A stretch of 64,000 nucleotides of DNA from Flavobacteriales bacterium (GCA_022402535.1 JAKRSD010000012.1:1-64000); one strand, 5' to 3'; shown: positions 45,501 to 54,040, counted from the first letter of the stretch. Made by a program: numbers and translations. Notes: generated from the letters alone by a model not told the origin.

Positions 45501-46526
45501 ATATACAAACAGTTGATTCAATTTGTTAACCACCATACTATGTGGCATTTCAGAACCTGAACCACCTAAATAGGTAGACCAAATCATAAAGGTTCCTGTG
45601 GTATCATATTTAGTAATGGCGCAATCAATATTTCCGGCTCCGTACGTCATTTGAAATGCGCCTGGAGTCACATTGTATCCTGCCGCAAACACATTTCCGC
45701 CCGAATACAAAAAGCCTTTACTGTCGTAGGTAGCCGTAAAGCCAAAATTATCGGCAAAAGAACCCGAATAAGTAGAAAAAATAAGCGTTGGATCTATGAT
45801 CAAGTCTGCGGCTTTGTTATAGCCTTCGGGGAAATGGTACGAAACCACATCGCCTATTACCACATATTCACAACGCACAAAAACAGTGTCGCCTCTTGAA
45901 TTAACCTGAAAAGCAACCGGTTTTTCTTCCTTCAACACATTCAGGTATGTGGTAGTAATCAAATTTCCTTTATCATCAATATGTATTTTGTTTTGCCCGG
46001 AATACCTGATTTTTATTTGGGAGGGGTCTGCTCCTTTTTTTACGTTGAAATCATATTTTAAAAAACCGTCTTTTTCATACCAGATCCAATCAATTCCCCG
46101 ATACACTTCACCGTATTCTAATTTAGTGGCCGGGTATACGGCCGTGGCATGTTTAGAGGGATCATTGCCTAAGAAAAAATTCTCGTAAAACTTTGTGTAT
46201 GTTTCTTCCTGAATTTTTGAAGCAATGTTGGCATTCAGCAATTTGGTTCTCACAGTAACGCCATTAATCAGATTATCTTCAGGCGTTTCCATCGGTTTAC
46301 CTTTGTTATCGTGAATCCACTTTAACTTTTGTTTATCGTAATATCGAAAGGTAATTCCGTCTCTTTCCAGATACATTTCCCCTCCGGGTACATGCGTTCT
46401 GTATAGCACATTGGCATGCCACTGCCCTTTATTGGGGCTGAACAAAAAGTTTGGTCTGTGGGCAAAGAGGAATATATTCTGTAAACCAATCAGTAACGTA
46501 AGTAAAATAGCCCTGTAAAGTCTCAT
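42555..46526 (-). CDS. giant surface protein: DUF7948/SBBP propeller, PKD and type B T9SS (CHU_C) domain
   Basis: A 1323-residue exported protein. The signal peptide is MRLYRAILLTLLIGLQNIFLFA. An N-terminal DUF7948-like region (NFLFSPNKGQWHANVLYRT) is followed by an SBBP-type beta-propeller with repeated STYLGGSG, a PKD domain (SGATDYFWDLGNG, near 790), and about four Ig-like repeats of 75-85 residues with the pattern VCxGExVxIG and SYxWSPxxxLSxPxxxNP. The C terminus (PNIFTPNGDNVND, VYNRWGVLMFDS) is the gliding-motility/CHU_C type B sorting domain. Expected to be exported by T9SS and attached to the cell surface, perhaps as an adhesin. The GTG at 46532 is possible, but the ATG at 46526 is preferred. 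Confidence 0.88.
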   Translation of the reverse strand: MRLYRAILLTLLIGLQNIFLFAHRPNFLFSPNKGQWHANVLYRTHVPGGEMYLERDGITFRYYDKQKLKWIHDNKGKPMETPEDNLINGVTVRTKLLNANIASKIQEETYTKFYENFFLGNDPSKHATAVYPATKLEYGEVYRGIDWIWYEKDGFLKYDFNVKKGADPSQIKIRYSGQNKIHIDDKGNLITTTYLNVLKEEKPVAFQVNSRGDTVFVRCEYVVIGDVVSYHFPEGYNKAADLIIDPTLIFSTYSGSFADNFGFTATYDSKGFLYSGGNVFAAGYNVTPGAFQMTYGAGNIDCAITKYDTTGTFMIWSTYLGGSGSEMPHSMVVNKLNQLFVYGTTGSLNFPTTPNAYDQSYNGGTSLTSTGVGYTDANGSDIFISKFSVDGTQLLASTYLGGSGNDGLNLGPVLNHNYADLSRGEIDIDNSNAIYLASSTASSNFPTTAGAPQPNFGGGGFDGVVLKMDNSLTTLIWSTFLGGTNNDAVYSLAIDKANSIIVCGGSNSTDFPVTGSTFNTPNGNVDAFITKINSAGTQIVSSILYGTPTYNQAYFVELDASQNVYILGQSDATNGYFNTGTGFGNANGNMFITKFNKELDTRLWSTAFGNQNGFPDISPTAFLVDVCRKIYLSGWGGQVNASNVPGSTVSGLPITGNAYQSSTNGSDFYIMVLEDDASSLTYGTYYGGQISPEHVDGGTSRFNRRGEIYQSVCAGCGSNDDFPIWPSNAWSPTNNSFNCNNGVFKMSFNFPNVLADFDVPPSACAPVSMTFPNYSSGATDYFWDLGNGQTSTSTSPTANYSQPGVYTIMLVANNNTGTTCNVTDTIYKQITVLGLSGQALPPVELCNGENQEIGVPPTSDPSISYLWIPSTGLSDPTAPNPIFSGSAGSQNYQLIVSNSVCTDTLTQTVTVSSLTPLSLNDTLVCAGEIVFIGFPNPPQGMTFSWSPANLLSSATVSNPAFVPQNTQTFSLVYGYPGCTDTLTRTINVLNLGFFNPSDTAICVGDTVQVNDVPLVPGVSYSWSPANWVSNPNIHNPLLFPPLGQTFTLIISNSVCADTVQKNVGILLNAADAGIGDTICVGQSVVIGPTNPSNFLAYNWSPTSGLNNPNIPNPTASPAFSTSYILNTHALGNPNKCTDSDTVTIVVSDPGAPGFAFSEFIGCYGAEVFLNANGNSAYQYNWFISGGPSGNGTSYSFVVPFDTTVTFNMVVTGEGCTDTVSVTKTFEGFDAYWGSLDVPNIFTPNGDNVNDCFAPKGAPEGCYRLYVYNRWGVLMFDSVKLEKSCWNGKYMKTDNDAVDGVYFWVLEIGHNDYHGTVTLTRGNQ

Positions 46527-46688
46527 TCTCACCTAATAATTGCACCAAGTTAAAACCTTTTGTTAATAAATCAAAATATCTGCTTCATATCAAGTCTATC
46601 TGTTTGAAAATATACAACTTAACAAATCGTATACTTGCCCATTTTTAGGGTTTTAAAAATCCTTATCCATTTAAACAGTGCTTTGGTT

Positions 46689-46696
46689 TATATTTG
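46689..46696 (+). promoter_or_regulatory. -7 promoter element for the membrane protein-fur pair, 4 bases from ATG
   Basis: TATATTTG is a full match, followed by CCTT and the ATG at 46701. The start codon would be at or next to +1, so the transcript is predicted to be leaderless. No other -7 box lies before fur. Confidence 0.6.
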
Positions 46697-46700
46697 CCTT

Positions 46701-46862
46701 ATGATTAATAAACTGCTTTATTATCTGAATCCTTTTACACTTTTTGCCAAAAGAGACGAAAAAGAAAGTTTCAACCTGCGTTTCATGCATGGTATAAACC
46801 GGATTTCTGTTTTCATGTTTATTATCGGTCTGGTAATTCTGTTTATAAAATACGTATTGTGA
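46701..46862 (+). CDS. small single-pass membrane protein upstream of fur
   Basis: A 53-residue protein: a short N-terminal hydrophobic stretch ([11 protein letters not shown]), a charged middle ([19 protein letters not shown]) and one clear transmembrane helix ([19 protein letters not shown]) ending at the stop. No functional assignment is possible. The frame is open upstream to 46635, but the -7 box lies inside that extension. Its TGA overlaps the fur GTG (GTGA), so the two are likely cotranslated. Confidence 0.7.
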   Translation: MINKLLYYLNPFTLFAKRDEKESFNLRFMHGINRISVFMFIIGLVILFIKYVL

Positions 46863-47350
46863 GCCATTCCGAATCCATAGATAAAGTGGGTAACCCGATT
46901 AAAGAAGATGTAAACGCCATCTTCACCGATTTTTTGAACAAAAAGGGACATCGGAAAACCCCCGAACGTTTTGCCATTCTAGAGGAAATTTACTTTATGA
47001 ACGAACACTTTGACGTAGAGTCATTGTACCTGAACATGAAGAATAAAAAATACCGGGTAAGTAGAGCAACCGTTTACAATACATTGGATCTGCTGCTGGA
47101 ATGTAAATTGGTGCGAAAACATGAGTTTGGCGAAAACAGATCCCGATATGAAAAGGCCTATGGATTCAGGCAGCACGACCATTTAATCTGCAACAGATGC
47201 GGCAAAGTGATGGAATTCTGCGACCCCAGAATTCAACAAATTCAAGATACCGTAGGAGAAATTTTAAATTTTGAAGTGGAATACCGATCGCTGATACTCT
47301 ACGGAAATTGTAAACAACCAAACTGTGAATCTGTGCGTGATACGCAATAA
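46859..47350 (+). CDS. fur: Fur-family metal-dependent transcriptional regulator
   Basis: A 163-residue Fur family protein. The N-terminal winged helix (about 30-100) contains [18 protein letters not shown] and the recognition helix [15 protein letters not shown]. The dimerisation domain has [15 protein letters not shown] and a second cysteine pair in [10 protein letters not shown], giving a C-x2-C plus C-x4-C structural zinc site. Regulatory metal ligands fit Fur or PerR; Fur is the likelier name, since the family is named for iron control. The start is GTG at 46859, overlapping the upstream stop. No Fur box was recognised around it, so autoregulation is not shown. Confidence 0.88.
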   Translation: MSHSESIDKVGNPIKEDVNAIFTDFLNKKGHRKTPERFAILEEIYFMNEHFDVESLYLNMKNKKYRVSRATVYNTLDLLLECKLVRKHEFGENRSRYEKAYGFRQHDHLICNRCGKVMEFCDPRIQQIQDTVGEILNFEVEYRSLILYGNCKQPNCESVRDTQ

Positions 47351-47456
47351 ACGACTATAGCTTTTCGCTCCAAAATCTTTCTGACAAACGTGTAAAACTT
47401 TTTTTGATGTTGCGTGTACTATTGCAGAAATTCGTCAAAAGAAAGGAGTACACAAT

Positions 47457-47822
47457 ATGGAATTCAAATCAAAAATTGTCCGCGAAAAAGTTCAACTGAG
47501 CATACAGGGGAATATTTTATCAAAATACGACGGCGCTCCCCTGCTTGAAGAAGTTGAAACGTTTATTGAAAAAGGCCATTCCCTTTTTATCCTTGACTTA
47601 TCCAAAACGGAATTTTTAAATAGCGAGGGTTTGAATGTACTTCTTAAAATTCTCACAAGAACCCGCACCGTAGGCGGAGAAGTCGTAATCTGCAGAATTT
47701 CTAAAAGTCTCGAAAATCTGTTTATCATCACCAAACTCACTCATATATTTACGGTAAAAGATTCTATAAAATCTGCAGATGAATATCTGAGTAATAAGTT
47801 CGGTGCCATGACTGCTTCTTGA
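47457..47822 (+). CDS. STAS-domain protein (anti-sigma-factor antagonist type)
   Basis: A 121-residue single STAS domain. Residues near 38-58 (LFILDLSKTEFLNSEGLNVLL) have the classic DLS...NSxGL motif; the Ser in NSEGL is the position phosphorylated in SpoIIAA/RsbV-type antagonists. No partner anti-sigma kinase or phosphatase is encoded nearby, so it may act with an unlinked kinase or as part of an envelope lipid system (MlaB-like). It sits between fur and purA, with 106 bases before it holding only a weak -7-like box (TACTATTG). Confidence 0.8.
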   Translation: MEFKSKIVREKVQLSIQGNILSKYDGAPLLEEVETFIEKGHSLFILDLSKTEFLNSEGLNVLLKILTRTRTVGGEVVICRISKSLENLFIITKLTHIFTVKDSIKSADEYLSNKFGAMTAS

Positions 47823-47919
47823 TTTTTTGTTTATCAAAATAGATAAACTGCTGAATAATAAGACTCTGTCAATTTATTCATAGTTGATAATTCATCTTCG
47901 ATAGTAATTTTCTGTTTGC

Positions 47920-47927
47920 TACTTTTG
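47920..47927 (+). promoter_or_regulatory. -7 promoter element for purA
   Basis: TACTTTTG is a full match to TAnnTTTG, 13 bases before the purA ATG at 47941. No clear -33 TTG at the expected spacing. Confidence 0.6.
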
Positions 47928-47940
47928 GCGTTTCTTTTAA

Positions 47941-49236
47941 ATGGCAGACATGAAAAATAAAGCCGATGTATTATTGGGGCTCCAATGGGGAGACGAAGGT
48001 AAGGGTAAAGTGGTGGATGTACTCACGCCAGGTTATGATATTATAGCCCGTTTCCAGGGCGGACCCAATGCCGGGCACTCGTTGGAATTTAATGGAATCA
48101 AACACGTATTACATACCATCCCTTCCGGAATTTTTCATGAAGGAAAAATGAATGTGGTCGGTAACGGTGTGGTGATTGACCCCATTACGCTCAAAAAAGA
48201 AATTGATGCGCTGATTAAAATGGGCGTGCCCGTTTCAGAAAGAATGTTGATTTCCCGGAAAGCACACCTCATTCTTCCCACACACAGAATTTTAGATGCA
48301 GCCTCCGAAGCAGCCAAAGGAAAACATAAAATTGGTTCTACACTCAAAGGAATCGGTCCGACGTATATGGACAAAACCGGAAGAAACGGTCTTCGTGTAG
48401 GAGATATTGAAACCCCTGATTTTAAAGAGAAATACGAGTTTTTGAAAAACAAACATGCTCAGCTGCTCAACCAGATGGAATATGAGTACGACTTACAAAG
48501 CATTGAGAAAGAATGGTTTGAAGGCATAGATTGCTTAAAATCCATTCCTTTCTGCGATTCAGAACATTATTTAAATAAAGCGCTTGAAGAAGGGAAAAAA
48601 ATATTAGCCGAAGGCGCCCAGGGTACATTATTGGATATTGATTTCGGTTCCTATCCTTTTGTCACTTCTTCCAATACCGTTACCGCCGGAGCCTGCACAG
48701 GCTTAGGGCTTCCTCCTACAGCTATCGGTCGTGTATTTGGGATTTTCAAAGCATACTGTACCCGCGTGGGCAGTGGTCCCTTCCCTACCGAACTTGAAAA
48801 TGAAACAGGCGAAAAGCTGAGAGCCATCGGCAAAGAATTTGGCGCCACCACAGGAAGACCGCGCAGAACCGGATGGTTAGATATTCCTGCGCTGAAATAT
48901 GCCTGTATGATTAACGGGGTTACACACCTGATTATGATGAAATCCGATGTACTGTCTGACTTCGATGAAATTTCGGTGGCTGATTTTTATGAATACAACG
49001 GAGAAAAAATAGACTTTTTACCCTTTGACGTACTTTCGGATAGTCTTAAACCTGTGTATTCCAAAGTGAAAGGCTGGAATAAAGATGTTACCGGCATTCG
49101 AACCAAAGAAGAAATTCCAACCGAACTGGAAACATATATTGCTTCTGTGGAAGAAAAAACCGGGTTGCCTGTTTCGATTGTTTCTTTGGGGCCTGACAGG
49201 GTTCAGACCATTCACCGGAAAAATATATTTGACTAA
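47941..49236 (+). CDS. purA: adenylosuccinate synthetase
   Basis: A 431-residue PurA, the GTP-dependent first step from IMP to AMP. It has the N-terminal P-loop LQWGDEGKGKVVD with the catalytic Asp, then GGPNAGHSLEF with the catalytic His46. KIGSTLKGIGPTYMDK (IMP site), the EGAQGTLLDIDFGSYPFVTSS segment and TGRPRRTGWLD follow. Full length for the family. A second ATG three codons later (47950) is also possible. Followed after 29 bases by the OstA-like gene, so the two may be cotranscribed. Confidence 0.97.
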   Translation: MADMKNKADVLLGLQWGDEGKGKVVDVLTPGYDIIARFQGGPNAGHSLEFNGIKHVLHTIPSGIFHEGKMNVVGNGVVIDPITLKKEIDALIKMGVPVSERMLISRKAHLILPTHRILDAASEAAKGKHKIGSTLKGIGPTYMDKTGRNGLRVGDIETPDFKEKYEFLKNKHAQLLNQMEYEYDLQSIEKEWFEGIDCLKSIPFCDSEHYLNKALEEGKKILAEGAQGTLLDIDFGSYPFVTSSNTVTAGACTGLGLPPTAIGRVFGIFKAYCTRVGSGPFPTELENETGEKLRAIGKEFGATTGRPRRTGWLDIPALKYACMINGVTHLIMMKSDVLSDFDEISVADFYEYNGEKIDFLPFDVLSDSLKPVYSKVKGWNKDVTGIRTKEEIPTELETYIASVEEKTGLPVSIVSLGPDRVQTIHRKNIFD

Positions 49237-49265
49237 CCTGCGTTAATTCCGCAAATCCATTTTTT

Positions 49266-50873
49266 TTGAATAAAAAGGGCACCATATATCTTCTGATAGG
49301 TTTGTGTACCTTTCTTTTTCAAGGATTGTCTTTATTTTCTCAGACACCGGATACCCCTGTTAAACAAAAAAAAATCGAATTCATCAATGCCGATTATTCA
49401 GAGTATGATGAAAGTTTAGGAATTAATGCCATGCGCATTATCGGGCGGGTAGTTATGCGGCACGAGAATGTGTACATGTTTGCCGACAGTGCTTACCGCT
49501 ATATGGATAGAAATGCTTTCGACGCATTCGGTAGAATACATATTGAACAGGGAGACAGCGTAGATTTATACGGTGACAGTCTTAGTTATGATGGTGAAAA
49601 AGGCATGGCTGTGCTCATGGGCAGGGTAAGGATGATTGACCCGCAGGTAACGCTGGAAACCACTTACATCACGTATGACATCCGAAATAAAATAGCCTCT
49701 TATCCGGATAAGGCCAACACCAAATCCAGAGATAATAACACCCTGAAAAGCGGAAAAGGCACCTACTATGCCGACCGGAAAGAATTTGTCTTCCACGAAA
49801 ATGTAACTATCGAAAACCCTAAATACACTGTCTATAGCGACACACTGCATTACAAAACCGATTCAGAAATTTCTTACTTCTACGGTCCTACCAAAATAGT
49901 GTCTGAACAAAATGTAATTACCTGTGAATACGGCTGGTACGATACAAAAAAAGATATCGCCTATTTTTCAAAGAATGCCGAAATGGATGCCGGTTCACAA
50001 AATATCAAAGCCGACAGCATTTATTATGAAAGAAACACGGGATATGGTCTGGCCAAAAAAAATGTAAAACTGACCGATACGGTAGAGAAAACCATTGTGA
50101 TGGGAAACTTTGCCGAATCCAATGAAAAGAGAGATGAGTTTTTGGTTACAGACAGTGTTACATTGGTTCTTATCAGCGATTCCGATTCACTTTTTCTTAC
50201 AGCAGACACCTTGTTTGCTTATGCACATCCCGATTGTGACAGAATTCTGAAGGCCTGGCATAATGTACGTTTTTTCAGGCCCGATATGCAGGGAGCCTGT
50301 GATTCGCTGGTGTACATCAGAGGCGATAGCCTCATTCAAATGTTTTATGCACCCGTGCTATGGAATGAAGAAAATCAGATTACCGGCAAATATGTCCAAT
50401 TCAGTTTGGCAAACGGTAAAATACATTCGTTTGATATCGTGGGAGCATCTATGATTATTTCACAGGAAGACAGCCTGCATTTTAATCAGATTTCAGGATT
50501 AAATATGCAAGGTTGGTTTGAAAATAATGAGTTAAAAAAGGTGGATGTTTATGAAAACGGACTCACCGTATATTACCCCAAAGAAGACGAAGGGGATTAC
50601 ATCGGAATGAATCGGGCAGAAAGTAAAAATATCTCTATCTATCTGGAAGATAAAAAAGTAGACCGCATTGTGTTTAAAGTAGACCCCAAAGGAGAATTGG
50701 TACCGCTTGAAGATGTGGTTCCTGAACAAAGTAAACTCCCCGGTTTTGCCTGGTTAGATGGCATCAGACCTAAACAGATTGCCGACATCTACGGAAAAAT
50801 TATAAGAGGGCCACAGAAAAAAATGCCCTTGGATGCCGAGCCCAAACCAGCTAAAAAAATCAAAAAGAAATAA
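49266..50873 (+). CDS. OstA/LptA-like exported protein
   Basis: A 535-residue protein. A signal peptide (about 1-26, ending LFSQ) is followed by a long beta-jellyroll region of the OstA/LptA kind: repeated patterns such as FADSAYRYM, LYGDSLSYDGEKGMAVLMGRVRM and TYYADRKEFVFHENVTIENP. These domains carry lipopolysaccharide across the periplasm, so a role in LPS or outer-membrane assembly is likely; it is much longer than LptA (about 185). The C terminus is Lys-rich. The start is TTG at 49266, the only start that gives a complete signal peptide. It overlaps the convergent ABM gene by 14 bases. Confidence 0.8.
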   Translation: MNKKGTIYLLIGLCTFLFQGLSLFSQTPDTPVKQKKIEFINADYSEYDESLGINAMRIIGRVVMRHENVYMFADSAYRYMDRNAFDAFGRIHIEQGDSVDLYGDSLSYDGEKGMAVLMGRVRMIDPQVTLETTYITYDIRNKIASYPDKANTKSRDNNTLKSGKGTYYADRKEFVFHENVTIENPKYTVYSDTLHYKTDSEISYFYGPTKIVSEQNVITCEYGWYDTKKDIAYFSKNAEMDAGSQNIKADSIYYERNTGYGLAKKNVKLTDTVEKTIVMGNFAESNEKRDEFLVTDSVTLVLISDSDSLFLTADTLFAYAHPDCDRILKAWHNVRFFRPDMQGACDSLVYIRGDSLIQMFYAPVLWNEENQITGKYVQFSLANGKIHSFDIVGASMIISQEDSLHFNQISGLNMQGWFENNELKKVDVYENGLTVYYPKEDEGDYIGMNRAESKNISIYLEDKKVDRIVFKVDPKGELVPLEDVVPEQSKLPGFAWLDGIRPKQIADIYGKIIRGPQKKMPLDAEPKPAKKIKKK

Positions 50874-51144
50874 GACTGAAAGCCTGTGGTTTTCCCGAAA
50901 ATCGAGCTTTAGCAAATGTCCATAATGTCTTAAATGTATCCGAATCGCGGTACTTTTCAAGCGCCTCTTTATTTTCCCATAGACTAAATGTGTAGTACAC
51001 ATTGCCGTAATCTGCATCTGCAAATAAATCTAACGATATGCAACCCGGAAAAGCGGAAATCACATGGCGGTTTTGGGCAAAAAAGGTTTTGAACTCCTCT
51101 ACTTTATCCGGTTCAAATTCAAGTCTGACTATTCTGCGGATCAT
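50860..51144 (-). CDS. antibiotic biosynthesis monooxygenase (ABM) domain protein
   Basis: A 94-residue dimeric ferredoxin-like protein of the ABM family: IRRIVRLEFEPDKVEEFKTFF at the start, ISAFPGCISLDLFAD, and YTFSLWENKEALEKYRDSD. ABM proteins include quinone-modifying monooxygenases and haem-degrading enzymes, but many are of unknown function. It starts inside the SAM hydrolase gene (26-base overlap on the same strand), so it is probably translated from the same mRNA. Confidence 0.82.
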   Translation of the reverse strand: MIRRIVRLEFEPDKVEEFKTFFAQNRHVISAFPGCISLDLFADADYGNVYYTFSLWENKEALEKYRDSDTFKTLWTFAKARFSGKPQAFSLISF

Positions 51145-51925
51145 TAAATAAAACGTTAATTATATCTCCCCTGTTTAATCCCAATAAGCGGGAAGCAGAA
51201 CCATTATTCAGGGCAACTTCCAGAAAGCCCGAAGAATTAAAAAGTGCACAGGCATCGCCCATGGCAACCGAATTATACGAGCGGCTTATACGTTGAATGG
51301 AATAGCGTTCTCTTCTCATTCTGATGAGAAAAGAACGGTTGCCCACATGTTTTTCAAAGTTTGATTTTAAAATATTGGTAATCACATTGCCGAATTCATC
51401 GGTATATAATACATGTCCCTGAATGCCCATTTCGCCATAAACGGGTTGAAAATCAAACATCGGAAACAGCTTATGCACGGGTTTCCCCAAACTTTCAAAA
51501 GGAGCACCTTTTAATATCATATCAGCCGCCCTCGCAAAAACATCCCTTGCCGGGAAAAGAGAAGCCTGTACATCCGGTTCCACATTCGATAAATCAACTA
51601 AGCCCTGAAGGGTTTCCTGGCCAAAAGCCAGAGAAAAAATCCCGTTATCCGTTCCAATAAAATAATGACCGTCAAACTTCACTGCCACAAAGGGTTTTTC
51701 AAAATGAAACGTAGAATCAACACTTATCAGATGTATTGTTCCTTTGGGGAACCAAGCGTAACTGTTTCTGAGTACAAAACCAGCCCTGGCGGTGTCATAC
51801 TTGGGAATTTGGTGAGTTATATCAACCAGTTGCACACCTGGAATTAAACTCATTAACGCTCCTTTAAGAGTTCCCGCATACCAATCGGAAGTGCCTAAAT
51901 CGGTTAATAAAGTTATAATGGGCAT
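51119..51925 (-). CDS. SAM hydroxide adenosyltransferase (DUF62 family)
   Basis: A 268-residue protein of the fluorinase/chlorinase-like DUF62 family. The N-terminal TLLTDLGTSDWYAGTLKG carries the conserved Asp, followed by IDITHQI-like VDITHQI, GTIHLISVDSTF and YFIGTDNGIFSL, plus the C-terminal DEFGNVITNI segment. Most members hydrolyse S-adenosylmethionine to adenosine and methionine using hydroxide instead of halide. It diverges from phoH across about 150 bases that contain one forward -7 box (TATTTTTG, 51951-51958) but no clear reverse one. It is followed by the overlapping ABM gene. Confidence 0.88.
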   Translation of the reverse strand: MPIITLLTDLGTSDWYAGTLKGALMSLIPGVQLVDITHQIPKYDTARAGFVLRNSYAWFPKGTIHLISVDSTFHFEKPFVAVKFDGHYFIGTDNGIFSLAFGQETLQGLVDLSNVEPDVQASLFPARDVFARAADMILKGAPFESLGKPVHKLFPMFDFQPVYGEMGIQGHVLYTDEFGNVITNILKSNFEKHVGNRSFLIRMRRERYSIQRISRSYNSVAMGDACALFNSSGFLEVALNNGSASRLLGLNRGDIINVLFNDPQNSQT

Positions 51926-52076
51926 GCTTATTAAATAGGCGCTTTTTGTTTATTTTTGACCTCTCAAAGGTAAAGAAAGTCAGATAAGAAATTGAATAAA
52001 TCCACTTCGGGTTTTTATGAGTTAAACACTGCTGATAATCATTACAGAGAACCGGGCTAATTAAACACAAACATAC

Positions 52077-53063
52077 TTGAGCGAAAAAATTATTGTATTC
52101 GACAGCATTAATCCCGTGGAGCTTTTTGGTCCCAATAATTCACGACTGAAAATCATACGTTCACATTTTCCCAAAATCAAAATTGTAGACCGTGGTTCCG
52201 AGTTAAAACTGAACGGCGATGAAGAGGAAATTGAAAAACTCAGGGAAGGTTTAGTGCGGATTCTTAAACATTATGAGCGATACGGTTCTCTTGAAGATGA
52301 AAAAATTCATGAAATTCTTACCCGGAACGCCCCCCAGGAAGAAACCGAACACGAAGAAACAGGAAAAGGCAAAACCATTTTGGTTGGAAACGACGGTTTA
52401 CTGGTAAAGGCCCGTACGCCCAATCAGCAGCTGCTAATTCAGAAAGTATCCGATAATGATATGGTATTTGCCATAGGCCCTGCAGGTACAGGAAAAACTT
52501 ATACTGCTGTTGCATTGGCCGTAAAAGCGCTGAAAAACAAAGAAATAAGAAGAATCATTTTAACCCGGCCAGCCGTGGAAGCCGGTGAAAATCTGGGGTT
52601 CTTACCGGGCGACCTTAAAGAAAAACTAGATCCTTATCTGCAACCGCTTTACGATGCCCTCAGAGATATGATTCCGCCTGAGAAACTGAAGCTTTACATG
52701 GAAAGCGGAATTATACAGATTGCTCCCCTTGCCTACATGCGTGGCCGTACACTGGATAATGCTTTCGTTATATTGGATGAAGCACAGAATGCCACCAAAA
52801 TGCAGATGAAAATGTTCCTGACCCGTATGGGACAAACGGCCAAATTTGTAATAACGGGAGACCTTACTCAGGTCGATTTACCCCGTAACAGGGATTCCGG
52901 GCTTCAAAAAGCCATGACATTGCTGAAAGATGTAAAAGGAATCGGGTTTGTTCATTTTAACAAATCGGATGTGATACGCCACAAACTGGTGCAACGCATT
53001 TTAGAAGTGTATGAAAAAGATGAGGCCCAAAATGCAGACCACAAAGACGATAGAAACCATTAA
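52077..53063 (+). CDS. phoH: PhoH-family ATPase
   Basis: A 328-residue PhoH-like protein. The N-terminal KH-like region (residues 1-110) is followed by the P-loop ATPase/helicase-like domain with GPAGTGKTYTA (near 139) and RPAVEAGENLGFLPGDL. ILDEAQNAT (Walker B) and GDLTQVDLP follow, all diagnostic of PhoH. Family members are RNA-linked ATPases; the physiological role is not settled. The start is TTG at 52077, giving the conserved SEKIIVF N terminus. A forward -7 box (TATTTTTG, 51951-51958) would leave a leader of about 115 bases. PurC follows after 20 bases. Confidence 0.9.
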   Translation: MSEKIIVFDSINPVELFGPNNSRLKIIRSHFPKIKIVDRGSELKLNGDEEEIEKLREGLVRILKHYERYGSLEDEKIHEILTRNAPQEETEHEETGKGKTILVGNDGLLVKARTPNQQLLIQKVSDNDMVFAIGPAGTGKTYTAVALAVKALKNKEIRRIILTRPAVEAGENLGFLPGDLKEKLDPYLQPLYDALRDMIPPEKLKLYMESGIIQIAPLAYMRGRTLDNAFVILDEAQNATKMQMKMFLTRMGQTAKFVITGDLTQVDLPRNRDSGLQKAMTLLKDVKGIGFVHFNKSDVIRHKLVQRILEVYEKDEAQNADHKDDRNH

Positions 53064-53083
53064 TTTTCTGTGATTTATATAAT

Positions 53084-54040
53084 ATGCACAACACTATTAA
53101 AGAAACAAACTACTCGCTTCCCGGGCAGGTAAATTTATACCGTGGCAAAGTGCGCGACGTGTATAATATTGCCGATAAATATCTGGTAATGGTTGCCTCT
53201 GACCGTATTTCGGCTTTTGATCATATATTGCCAAAACCCATTCCATACAAAGGGCAGGTGTTGAATGGTATAGCCTGTCATTACATGGAGCTTACCAAAC
53301 ATCTGGTACCCAATTGGATTATTGAATCCCCGGACCCCAATGTGGCCATCGGAAAACTTTGTGAACCCATCAAACTGGAAATGGTAATCAGAGGATACCT
53401 AACCGGACACGCATGGCGCCAATATTCCGAAGGAAAACGAATGCTTTGCGGTGTGCCCATGCCCGATGGAATGAATGAAAGCGATCCGTTTCCTGAACCG
53501 ATCATCACTCCCGCCACGAAGGCCGATGAGGGACATGATGTGGATATTTCAAAAGAAGAAATTCTGAAACTGGGAATTGTAAGCGAAGAAACCTGGAACA
53601 TTTTGGAGAATTATACCCGAACGCTTTTTGCATTTGGTCAAAAAACAGCTTTGGAAAGGGGATTAATTCTGGTGGATACTAAATATGAATTTGGATTTTA
53701 TGAAGGAGAAGTAATCCTGATGGACGAAATTCATACGCCTGACAGCTCAAGATATTTTTATGCCGACACCTACGAAGAAAACCAGAAAAACAAAGTACCC
53801 CAGAAACAACTTTCCAAAGAGTTTGTCCGTCAATGGCTTATCGAGCAAGGATTTATGGGGTTAGAAGGTCAGAAAATGCCTGATATGCCTGATGAATTTG
53901 TAGAAACGGTAAGTGAGCGCTATATCTCTCTTTATGAAAAAATTACAGGTAAAAAATTCATCAAAACGGATTCGGAACTCAGAGATTCTCAAATAGAACT
54001 TCGTATAAAAGCCGCATTAGCCAAATTGGGTGTTAAATAA
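53084..54040 (+). CDS. purC: phosphoribosylaminoimidazole-succinocarboxamide synthase
   Basis: A 318-residue SAICAR synthetase, which condenses CAIR with aspartate in purine synthesis. Seen are RGKVRDVYNI (nucleotide-binding start), SDRISAFDHILP, EMVIRGYLTGHAWRQY, and DTKYEFGFYEGEVILMDEIHTPDSSRY. It is the longer class (about 300-320) rather than the 240-residue form of E. coli. Cytoplasmic. It follows phoH by 20 bases with no visible promoter, so the two are probably cotranscribed. Confidence 0.96.
   Translation: MHNTIKETNYSLPGQVNLYRGKVRDVYNIADKYLVMVASDRISAFDHILPKPIPYKGQVLNGIACHYMELTKHLVPNWIIESPDPNVAIGKLCEPIKLEMVIRGYLTGHAWRQYSEGKRMLCGVPMPDGMNESDPFPEPIITPATKADEGHDVDISKEEILKLGIVSEETWNILENYTRTLFAFGQKTALERGLILVDTKYEFGFYEGEVILMDEIHTPDSSRYFYADTYEENQKNKVPQKQLSKEFVRQWLIEQGFMGLEGQKMPDMPDEFVETVSERYISLYEKITGKKFIKTDSELRDSQIELRIKAALAKLGVK

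Noticed and set aside
47829-47848. inverted repeat GTTTATC/GATAAAC after the STAS gene as a terminator
   Set aside because: The stem is AT-rich and is not followed by a T run on the forward strand.
51864-52070. 68-residue reverse frame in the phoH/SAM hydrolase gap
   Set aside because: It overlaps the start of the SAM hydrolase gene, has no recognisable motif, and lacks a reverse -7 box.
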